NCBI GenBank assembly: GCA_007859835.1
Contig: SJPJ01000001.1
Location: forward strand, 6,485,632 to 6,549,631
Length of the DNA: 64,000 nucleotides
Source: Novipirellula herctigrandis
GTDB lineage: Bacteria; Planctomycetota; Planctomycetia; Pirellulales; Pirellulaceae
Direction: 5' to 3'
The position numbers and the translations under genes were made by a program. Every line of letters begins with the position of its first letter. The first letter of the stretch is position 1. This document shows positions 39,397 through 46,792 of this stretch, in pieces. The notes under the pieces are model-generated. The model saw only the letters and a program-made list of their open reading frames with translations, searched no databases and had not been told where the DNA came from.

Positions 39397-40755
39397 TTAG
39401 TGGTCGGTTTGTTGATAGAGGTTTTTGTCGACGACGCGTTCGCCACGAAGCGTTTCGGCTGCTTTGCCGGTTAGCCACAAGAAATGATCGGAGGGCAAAC
39501 CTTCGTTCGTTAGAAACTTCGAAGGTGGTTGGTTCGGAGGCGGATGGTCGGTGCACTTAAAGATCGCCGTTGCCTCATCCACTTCATCGAACATTGCCAC
39601 GTAGATCATTTTGGACTCCGCTTCGATGGCCGTCGTCAACAGGTTCCAGTAAAAGGCACCTTTTTGACGTGGGTTTTGTCCCAACGGATGACGCCCGTCG
39701 AATTCATGCCGACTGAGGTTGAACCAACTGAAGCCGGGATAGACGCAAGGTGCATAGTCCACACCTTTTGCATTGCACCAAGCGATGTCCGCGCGGATTT
39801 GGGTGTCATATCGCTGCATCTCGTTGTGCAATAGTGAGGTGAACCGTTGCACCATCCACGGCATAACGATGTCTGCTTGTTCGATTAATTCATGAAGATA
39901 GGGATCGCTGGTGCAGTCTGATTTGAGTTCGCGAAAATAGGTCGGTACACCGAGCATGATGCTGCAACCACCATATTCGGGATCGTTCTTCAAGAAGTCC
40001 AGTAGGTTCTCGACTCCGATTTTTCGGATGTCGTAGGGACGATCAGGAAAGCCAATACCCCAAATCGCAACGAGTGGTTTGCCATGGTGGTACAAGTAGG
40101 TTTGGTCGGCACCCTGATTGGTCAATTTCAATTGGTCGACCAGTTCCTTCCAATCTTCGATAATCGACGAGCAGTCTTGTCCAGGCCTCAAGCCCGACAA
40201 GTCATACATTGTGGCAATCGCACGTCCGTGTTTTTGCGACGATTTCAAAGCATTGCCAAGGATGATTCGCCCCCGACGCCGACTCCGCTCGTTACGAGTG
40301 ACATCAAAGAAACGCTGCATGAATACGCCATCGATGCCATATTCTTTCATCCACCGGAAGTGGACGTCGACGGTGCTGGCATCCCAGGAACTAAATACTC
40401 GTGCCGGCGTTCCATCGTCAAGTTTGAACGCGGTTGGATAAGTCTTTTCGTACTCCGAAACATCGGGCCAAATGTCGATCGTGCAGTGCGCTGGATCGAA
40501 TTTTCTGGCCGCGCCGTAGTGCCCCCATCCCTGGCCTGAACCGTCACCTTCGGCGCGAAACCAGCCTTGATAGCCACACATGATACGACCCTGGTAAGAC
40601 GTGAATTGCGATGTGGGACTGTGTTTGTTCGGACTGGCTCCAACGCTTGGCTGCGCACATGCTTCGCTGGAAATGGCTGTGCACGAAATGGCGGTGGCAA
40701 GCACTAATCCGAATAGGACTTGCAGCGTGCAGTGATGCAGGAAGATTTTGGTCAT
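39397..40755 (-). CDS. GH71/GH99-like secreted hydrolase, first gene of the reverse operon
   Basis: A 452-residue protein starting at ATG 40755 with signal peptide (MTKIFLHHCTLQVLFGLVLA to about residue 33). It shows the pattern of GH71/99-like TIM barrels: IMCGYQGWF, GQGWGHYG, SWDASTVDVHFRWMKEYGID, PLVAIWGIGFPDRPY, CVYPGFSWFNL and, near residues 388-396, MFDEVDEAT with candidate acidic catalytic residues. GH99 members are endo-alpha-mannosidases/mannanases, GH71 are alpha-1,3-glucanases; the GH92 neighbour favours alpha-mannan. The open frame continues 68 codons upstream without signal character. The sequence before ATG is pyrimidine-rich with no Shine-Dalgarno site. It is probably the endo-acting enzyme of the operon. 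Confidence 0.8.
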   Translation of the reverse strand: MTKIFLHHCTLQVLFGLVLATAISCTAISSEACAQPSVGASPNKHSPTSQFTSYQGRIMCGYQGWFRAEGDGSGQGWGHYGAARKFDPAHCTIDIWPDVSEYEKTYPTAFKLDDGTPARVFSSWDASTVDVHFRWMKEYGIDGVFMQRFFDVTRNERSRRRGRIILGNALKSSQKHGRAIATMYDLSGLRPGQDCSSIIEDWKELVDQLKLTNQGADQTYLYHHGKPLVAIWGIGFPDRPYDIRKIGVENLLDFLKNDPEYGGCSIMLGVPTYFRELKSDCTSDPYLHELIEQADIVMPWMVQRFTSLLHNEMQRYDTQIRADIAWCNAKGVDYAPCVYPGFSWFNLSRHEFDGRHPLGQNPRQKGAFYWNLLTTAIEAESKMIYVAMFDEVDEATAIFKCTDHPPPNQPPSKFLTNEGLPSDHFLWLTGKAAETLRGERVVDKNLYQQTDH

Positions 40756-41773
40756 GGGGAGGGATTTTAGGTGGGTGGTGGGAATGCAGGGCGTTTGCTT
40801 GGCCCCACGGATTTGGCGAGGGAAAGCTTTGACTCTGACAGCGACCGTTTTTTTGCGTCGCAGTGGTAGCATGCCGGTAACATCTCCACATCTGCTTTGG
40901 CGAGGATTTTCATTGTAGTCGATGGGCGGTGCAGAGAACAGAAACCTGATTTGTGGCACCTGGGTGGAACGTCTCGTGCCGCGTGAAGTCCTTCAATGTG
41001 ACCTTTGAGTGGTAGGCTTGCGTTTCCAAGCGTCGAACAGGGGTCTGGGGTTTTGGGATGTCGCGTTGGTTCATTTTCTCCATCATGAGTTTTGAAAAAG
41101 CGAATGCGAAGGTTTGTGTTTTAACGGCTGGTTTTTTGCTTTAGGACATTGCCATTCCGCGACGGGCGCCCGCCGGTCAGCTCACTGTTTGGCGAGGTTG
41201 CCGTGTTTGGCGTGTAGCCAATACGCGAAGATCTGGGATCAATGTGGACGGTTGATATGGTTAAATAGCCGTCAACGCGATTTGAGTACGGTCAATCTAG
41301 ATGAAGATTTCAAATAATTTCGGAAAGAGCTCTGTGCCTACTGATGCGAGATCTTGGTGCCGTGGATTCGAGACGATGCCGAAAACCCCAAGATATGCCG
41401 AAATAATTAGCCGGCTGAGCAATGTCAAGGAAACACGATGCGAGTTTCATCGGTTCTTCCACGAGTTTGGCAAGTTCAAAAATTGAGAGAGCTTAGCATC
41501 GAGTACTATTTGGTTGTCCGGTTTCCTTTGAAGCTTGCTGAGTACTTTGTGTCGGGTGTTTGTGTCTGAAATGCGTCTTGAAGGCCCAACGAAATCGGCC
41601 ATCGGATACGACTCGCAACAACGGCCGGCGTAAGTGCGAACGGGGGGCAAGACGTTTAATCCGACATCTGTTAAATTTTCGTTATCAATGACGTGGACTT
41701 CCTTCGAACTTGCGTTCGATTCGTGGTGGGAAGGCGTCGCTGCCCGCACCTTGCCCCGAAAGTAATTTGAATC
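40756..41773. other. Gene-free divergent region of about 1 kb
   Basis: This stretch separates the start of the seven-gene reverse operon from the forward MFS/ROK pair and should contain both promoters. Open frames in it are short and show no family features. A palindrome CGGGCGCCCG lies near 41163. I saw no copy of the TTGT-NNN-ACAA operator, no RNA gene and no transposon remnant. A regulator gene might once have occupied it. Confidence 0.6.
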
Positions 41774-42934
41774 ATGAAGAACAAGACCTTTCCCATTTTC
41801 CTCGCCTTCTTGGTTATGGGCGTGGCTGACGCCATGGGGCCGATGTCCGACGCCATTGAAGAACAGTTCAATGTCAGCAAGCTGGTTGCCACGCTGTTGC
41901 CATTTTTTGTGTTTCTTGCCTTCGCTGTGTTCAGTGTTCCCGGGGGGTTATTGGCAGGTCGGATCGGTAAGAAAAACCTGCTGTTATTGGGGCTTGGCCT
42001 TAACGCGGTGGCCATGTTGATTCCTAGCGTTGTTTCGCCCGGATTTGCATTGTTATTGGGATGTATCTTTGTCCTCGGCATCGGTACGACATTCCTGCAA
42101 GTCGCGGGGAATCCGATCATGCGAGATGTTAGCCCAGAGGGCACGTACAGTCGCAACCTTAGTCTTGCACAGGGTATCAAGGGATTGGGAAGCGCGTCGT
42201 CCGCTTATTTGGTGATTGCGGTTACTTCGTTGACGCTGTTCCAATCGATGGGGTGGCGAGGTTCGTTTCCTATCTTCTTTGTCTTGATGGTGGTGGCATT
42301 TGTGCTAGTCGCGATGATGAAGGTTGACGAAGCCAAACCGGATGTTCCGCCCAGTATTGGCAGCAGTCTGAGCCTATTGAAACAGCCCGTATTTCTAATG
42401 GCAGTGCTCGGTATTTTCCTCTACGTGGGAGCCGAGGTCTGCATGGGGCGATTTCTGAAGCCAGCGCTGACTCAGCTTGGTTTTTCCGATGAGCGTGCTG
42501 CTTTCATGGGGCCGACGAGCTTCTTTTTGATTCTGACCGTCGGCCGATTGCTCGGTGGTGTGATTCTATCCTTCCTTAGTCCCCAAGTTTGCCTGCGTGG
42601 TTCGGCTTTATTGGGCGTTATTGGTGGGGTGTTGTTGATGACCGGATCGTCACCTTTGGCCATCCCCGGCGTTGTTTTGGCGGGCTTTGGGTTCGCAAAC
42701 ATTTGGCCTTTGCTGTTCTCGATCACGGTGGAAGATCAGCCAGACCGTGCGAACGAACTGAGTGGATTGATGTGCATGGCAATTTCAGGTGGGGCGTTTG
42801 TACCACTGGTGATGGGATGGCTTGGCGATTTGGAATGGGGAGCAACTGCTTTTATCGTCCCCGTCATCTGTTTCGCCTACCTGTTCATGATTTCGCTGCG
42901 ACCAGCTCATAAAGCGGATACAGCACAAAGCTAG
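41774..42934 (+). CDS. MFS porter of the FHS (fucose permease-like) type
   Basis: A 386-residue inner-membrane protein with about 12 hydrophobic segments. The pattern of the fucose/glucose-galactose/N-acetylglucosamine permease group (FHS) is seen: PFFVFLAFAVFSVPGGLLAG and RIGKKNLLLLGL in the first half, QVAGNPIMRDVSPEG (the conserved QxxxNP after TM4), and a second half starting at residue about 190. It probably imports the monosaccharide released by the nearby mannosidases. A GC-rich hairpin follows its stop, and the ROK kinase gene lies 177 bases downstream, giving an uptake plus phosphorylation pair. Substrate (mannose, fucose or rhamnose) cannot be fixed from sequence. Confidence 0.87.
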   Translation: MKNKTFPIFLAFLVMGVADAMGPMSDAIEEQFNVSKLVATLLPFFVFLAFAVFSVPGGLLAGRIGKKNLLLLGLGLNAVAMLIPSVVSPGFALLLGCIFVLGIGTTFLQVAGNPIMRDVSPEGTYSRNLSLAQGIKGLGSASSAYLVIAVTSLTLFQSMGWRGSFPIFFVLMVVAFVLVAMMKVDEAKPDVPPSIGSSLSLLKQPVFLMAVLGIFLYVGAEVCMGRFLKPALTQLGFSDERAAFMGPTSFFLILTVGRLLGGVILSFLSPQVCLRGSALLGVIGGVLLMTGSSPLAIPGVVLAGFGFANIWPLLFSITVEDQPDRANELSGLMCMAISGGAFVPLVMGWLGDLEWGATAFIVPVICFAYLFMISLRPAHKADTAQS

Positions 42935-42961
42935 TGGTGTCGCCGTTCGCTGTGACTATTC

Positions 42962-42994
42962 GGCCCACGTTTTGGTTGTCCGAAACAGTGGGCC
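42962..42994 (+). terminator. Hairpin after the MFS gene
   Basis: GGCCCAC (42962-42968) pairs with GTGGGCC (42988-42994), and the inner GTTT/AAAC can extend the stem across one bulge. There is no T-run, so it may be a transcript-stabilising hairpin or a weak terminator. Confidence 0.45.
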
Positions 42995-43010
42995 TACGCG
43001 ATGTCGTTTG

Positions 43011-43050
43011 AGTATGAACCAAGATCGAGCCTTGTTTTTTGGTTCATACT
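43011..43050. promoter_or_regulatory. 12-base perfect inverted repeat upstream of the ROK kinase
   Basis: AGTATGAACCAA (43011-43022) and TTGGTTCATACT (43039-43050) flank a 16-base spacer, 62 bases before the kinase start. The symmetry and position suggest an operator pair or a leader hairpin. A TTTT run in the spacer does not follow a stem, so a terminator is unlikely. Confidence 0.55.
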
Positions 43051-43111
43051 TGAAAGAACACCGGCATCCGCCCCATAAACCTTCCCTCACCTTAAAAATG
43101 GTCCCTTTCAA

Positions 43112-44215
43112 ATGAATTACGATACTGACGAACGAATTGTATTGACCCTCGATGCAGGCGGAACCAATTTCGCGTTTTCAGCGATCCAACGCGGAAAAAA
43201 ATTGGGCGAGTCCGTGATCCTGCCAGCGGAAGCGAACGATCTAGATGCCAGCCTCAATAATCTGATTTCCGGTTTCCAAAAGTTGATTGATCAGCTTCCC
43301 CAGCGACCCGTTGCGATTAGCTTTGCGTTCCCCGGGCCTGCGGATTATCCCCGTGGCGTCATCTACAATGTCGGTAATTTGCCAGCCTATAAAGGCGGTG
43401 TCGCGATCGGGCCGATGTTGTCCGAACACTTCAAAATGCCCGTGTATCTGAACAACGATGGTGATCTGTTTGCCTATGGCGAAGCAATTGCCGGATTGCT
43501 GCCGGATGTGAACCGTCGGTTAGAAGAAGCCGGCAGTCCGAAGCGTTATCAGAATCTATTCGCCGTCACGCTGGGGACTGGTTTCGGTGGGGGAATTGTT
43601 TTCAACGGTCAATTGTTGACTGGCGACAACTCAGCGGGCGGCGAGATTTGGACTGCTCGCAATAAAGTCCACCCTGAAGCTTTCGCAGAGGAAGGCGCCA
43701 GCGCTCGTGCCGTTCAAGGAGTCTACGCTAACGAAGCCGGAATTGATCCGGCAACCGCACCGACGCCAGCGGAGATTTTTGAAATCGGCATGGGGCAAGC
43801 AGCTGGCAATCAAGCGGCCGCGAAAAAATCATTCGAAACCTTGGGCGAAGTGGTCGGCGACGCCTTGGCAAGTGCAATGATGCTGCTGGACGGTTTGGCC
43901 GTGATTGGTGGCGGATTAGCAGGAGCCGCACCGTTGTTCATGCCACGACTGATGCAGGAAATGAACAGCACGATGAAATCGTACAGCGGTGGCGAGGTAA
44001 ATCGATTGAGTCAGAAAGTCTACGATCTGACCGACGACGCACAGTGGCCTGAGTTCCTAAAGGGGGAATCAAAAGAGATCACGATTCCTCGCTCGGACCG
44101 CAAAATGAAGGTTGATCCTCTCAAGCGAATTGGCGTGGGAACATCGACGTTAGGCGCCAACCTAGCGACTGCTATCGGTGCCTATGCATTCGCGTTGCAA
44201 CAAATGACGGAGTAG
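43112..44215 (+). CDS. ROK-family sugar kinase
   Basis: A 367-residue cytosolic kinase of the ROK family. The ATP-binding loop LDAGGTNFAFSAI (from residue 13) and the catalytic Asp in YLNNDGDLF (Asp116) are present, as is LGTGFGGGIVFNGQLL. The usual zinc-binding CxCGxxGCxE of glucokinase/NagC-type ROK proteins is absent, and the protein is longer than typical (about 300) with extra segments around PDVNRRLEEAGSPKRYQ and SRKMKVDP. There is no N-terminal helix-turn-helix, so it is an enzyme rather than a repressor. Next to an MFS porter and GH92/GH125 mannosidases, a mannokinase or fructokinase role is most plausible, but substrate is inferred. Confidence 0.87.
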   Translation: MNYDTDERIVLTLDAGGTNFAFSAIQRGKKLGESVILPAEANDLDASLNNLISGFQKLIDQLPQRPVAISFAFPGPADYPRGVIYNVGNLPAYKGGVAIGPMLSEHFKMPVYLNNDGDLFAYGEAIAGLLPDVNRRLEEAGSPKRYQNLFAVTLGTGFGGGIVFNGQLLTGDNSAGGEIWTARNKVHPEAFAEEGASARAVQGVYANEAGIDPATAPTPAEIFEIGMGQAAGNQAAAKKSFETLGEVVGDALASAMMLLDGLAVIGGGLAGAAPLFMPRLMQEMNSTMKSYSGGEVNRLSQKVYDLTDDAQWPEFLKGESKEITIPRSDRKMKVDPLKRIGVGTSTLGANLATAIGAYAFALQQMTE

Positions 44216-44223
44216 TTTTGTCG

Positions 44224-44251
44224 GCGACACTTTAGCTGAAAGGAGTGTCGC
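44224..44251. terminator. Hairpin between convergent genes
   Basis: GCGACACT and AGTGTCGC form a perfect eight-base stem with a 12-base loop, just after the ROK kinase stop and before the GH78 remnant. There is no T-run after it on the plus strand, so termination strength is doubtful. Confidence 0.4.
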
Positions 44252-44341
44252 TCACGCCTTCCCCCCGCCACTGCCCTCCCCCGCTTGGCATCGATTTGGC
44301 CAAGAGGAGGGTGGCAAGTGACAAACCCAAGCAAAGGTGAA

Positions 44342-44695
44342 TCATTCAGCCGTGAATGAGTACTCGCCTGAACCGACCGCGTAGACCGCATAGCCGTCTT
44401 CGCTGCGAAGATACTTGACACCGGCGGCTTGGGCGGCAACCGAGTCGCCTTCGCGAACGATTCTCGCATCCGTTGTCGGAACATGAACGGTCGCCGTTGT
44501 GTTGGCAGGTATCGTGACGTTGAGTTCAATCCCATCGGCCGATCGTTTCCATTGGCTTTCAATCATGCCTCGGATGGAATCGTAAGAGCCGTGGGCTGAA
44601 TCAAGTCCTTGGCCAATGCGTGCAATTGTGGGGTGAATGCGAATCGTCTTGAATCCAGGACTAATCGTATCAATCCCGGCGAACACAGCCTGCAC
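44342..44695 (-). pseudogene. C-terminal remnant of a GH78 alpha-L-rhamnosidase
   Basis: About 117 residues match the C-terminal beta-sandwich of family 78 rhamnosidases: AGIDTISPGFKTIRIHP, SAHGSYDSIRGMIESQW, IELNVTIPANTTATVHVPT and a final GSGEYSF. The preceding catalytic (alpha/alpha)6 barrel and N-terminal domains, some 700 residues, are missing; upstream sequence to 44823 shows no rhamnosidase features in any frame. It is therefore a truncated leftover, probably from a deletion whose border lies near 44695 and which brought the GH125 gene next to it. It shows that the locus once included a rhamnose-releasing enzyme. Confidence 0.75.
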
Positions 44696-44823
44696 CTCGC
44701 GGCAAGCACGATGTCGAAACTTTGGCGACTCAATCGCAAGCTTCCTGTTCTGCTTCGCCCCTTCTTGGGCGAAGGAATGAATGTGCCGCTTGGAATGGGG
44801 CAGGTGGCATCCAACCGATCGCC

Positions 44824-46311
44824 TTAGAAGGATCGGGAAAGCAGTTCTGGATACTCGTCATGCACCTTCACAATTAGTTCGCCAAACAAGGTGTTTGCCC
44901 AGGCAAACCAGTCGCGAGTGTAGTCTGCCGGATCGTCCTTGTTGAAAGCTTCGTGCATGAATCCGGTTCCTCCATGAGTATTTCGTAGCATGGTAAGGCA
45001 CTCGAAAATCTCTTCTTCGGACGTACTCGATAGTGCCCGTAAAATAATTCCCATTGGCCAAATACGAACCTTGCCGGTGTGCGGGCTAGCTTGTCCCGAA
45101 GCGGCGGTTCCGCGTAGGAAGTATGGGTTGTTTTCGCTCAGCAAGAACTTTCGGGTGCGAACGTACAAAGGATCGCTTGGCTTGTGGACTCCCAAATAGG
45201 CCAACGACATCAAGCTTGGGACGTTTGCGTCATCCCAGAACGCCGCGTTGCCAAAGCCGTCGACCTCGTAGGCATAGATCTTGCCGAAATCGAGATGCGA
45301 GACAACCGCATACTTATCAATCGCGGCTTGGACTTCATCCGCGAAAGCAGTGCACTCGGCCGCGAATGCGTTGTCTTTTACATGCTTGCTGAAGATGGTC
45401 GCCAATTGTCGTAGCGATTGGACCGCAAACAAGTTCGATGGGATCAAGAATGGATACAAACTGCTGTCGTCACTGGGGCGAAACGCCGAAACAATGAGAC
45501 CCACTGGGTTTATCGGGCGGCTTGTTCCGTCGAACGGTGGCGCGTCCAACATGCGAGACGTTTCCCGGGTAAAGCGGTACGGCGTTGTGTCATCTTTTCG
45601 TTGCTCCACACGCAGGGTGCTGACCACCAATCGCATTGCCTGTTGCCACTCGTCGTCGAAAATAGAGGCATCCCCCGTTTCTTCGTAGTAAGCGTTTGCT
45701 AATCGAATCGGGTAACACAGTGAATCGATTTCCCATTTGCGTTCGTGAACGCCGGGGATCGGAGCCGGGCGGTCGCTGGCCCAGTGCGACGGCCTCGTCA
45801 TGTCCTTGTAGAATGCGTTGGCATATGGATCGAGCAGGATGCACATGTTTTGGCGATGGACGAGTCCCTTCACAAGGCGGCTGAGTTTTTGGTCGGCTTT
45901 TAGATAAGTCAAGTAAGGCCAAACTTGCGCCGTTGAATCACGTAGCCACATCGCATCAATATCACCGGTAATGATAAATGCATCTGGCTTGCCATCGATC
46001 TCTTCGTAGTCCACGGTTGTATCGAGCGTATTGGGATAGCAATTTTCAAACAGCCAACCCAATTCGGGGTCCGCGATCTTGGCTCGTACCTTTTTAATCG
46101 TTTCTTCAACCGACGGACTCGTGAAATGCCGTTGATCTGGGGCAGGACGCTTGCTGATGAACTTGGTGACGCCCGCTTCGGTACCAGCTGCCTTGGCCAC
46201 ACTTCCACTGGCAAACGCTAAAGTCACGCCGGCGGCAGTTGTCAACGCTTCGCGTCTGGAAACCAACTTTGGATTGTTAGTGGTGTCACGAAAATTGAGT
46301 TTAGATGTCAT
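44824..46311 (-). CDS. Tat-exported GH125 exo-alpha-1,6-mannosidase family protein
   Basis: A 495-residue GH125 protein. A twin-arginine signal is present (SRREALTTAAGVTLAFASGS). Family features: GDIDAMWLRDSTAQVWPY, LVHRQNMCILLDPYANAFY, ERKWEIDSLCYPIRLA, VDGFGNAAFWDDANVPSLMSL and THGGTGFMHEAFNKDDP-DYTRDWFAWAN. GH125 enzymes remove alpha-1,6-linked mannose with inversion from N-glycans or yeast-type mannans; acidic residues in WLRDS and in the region of AFWDDAN line the active site. Together with GH92 and the GH99-like protein it makes a mannan or high-mannose glycan target likely. It is transcribed toward the GH78 remnant. Confidence 0.9.
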   Translation of the reverse strand: MTSKLNFRDTTNNPKLVSRREALTTAAGVTLAFASGSVAKAAGTEAGVTKFISKRPAPDQRHFTSPSVEETIKKVRAKIADPELGWLFENCYPNTLDTTVDYEEIDGKPDAFIITGDIDAMWLRDSTAQVWPYLTYLKADQKLSRLVKGLVHRQNMCILLDPYANAFYKDMTRPSHWASDRPAPIPGVHERKWEIDSLCYPIRLANAYYEETGDASIFDDEWQQAMRLVVSTLRVEQRKDDTTPYRFTRETSRMLDAPPFDGTSRPINPVGLIVSAFRPSDDSSLYPFLIPSNLFAVQSLRQLATIFSKHVKDNAFAAECTAFADEVQAAIDKYAVVSHLDFGKIYAYEVDGFGNAAFWDDANVPSLMSLAYLGVHKPSDPLYVRTRKFLLSENNPYFLRGTAASGQASPHTGKVRIWPMGIILRALSSTSEEEIFECLTMLRNTHGGTGFMHEAFNKDDPADYTRDWFAWANTLFGELIVKVHDEYPELLSRSF

Positions 46312-46792
46312 GAGGGTTAGCTTTCCTGGTTTGGGCGAGAGGGCATGGGAGAGGTGGGATGACTGTAGTTCCGCACGGCAGCGATGGAAACTACATCAAA
46401 TTTACGATGCGCGGAAGTGGAAGAATGACGTGAACACAAACGTTTTTCGAACACAGTTGAAGGTATGTAGGATCGATTTTTTGATCGGATTCAACCGTCC
46501 GATTCGATACATTGATACGAGTCTTCGTCCCTCCTCATCGCTGTGACTTTTCGTTACAGCGGTGTTCCGTCGCAGCGAAGGGAAGGCATCGGCTCAGGAG
46601 GATTGTCGATCTGTATGCTTGTTGATCGATTTTCGAAGACGCAAATGCCATCACGGTGACTTTAATCAAGGGATCTTTTGACTGGGAATAAAAATCCTAA
46701 AGAACACTACGTTCGCTTGCTGAAGCGAAGTTGTGATGCCAGTGGCGATTAGAATGTGACCTGACGGGCTAACGCGATTTTGTGATTGGTGA
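46312..46792. other. Divergent intergenic region without gene
   Basis: This region between the reverse GH125 gene and the forward gene at 46793 should carry both promoters. No coding frame with family features, no RNA gene and no copy of the galactan-locus operator was seen. A short repeated GATAC (CGATACATTGATACG, near 46504) is the only local pattern noted. Confidence 0.5.

Noticed and set aside
41447..41749. Reverse open frame of 100 codons in the 1-kb gap
   Set aside because: No signal, domain or ribosome site; composition resembles random sequence.
43112..44215. ROK protein as a NagC-type repressor
   Set aside because: There is no N-terminal helix-turn-helix; the protein begins directly with the ATP-binding strand.
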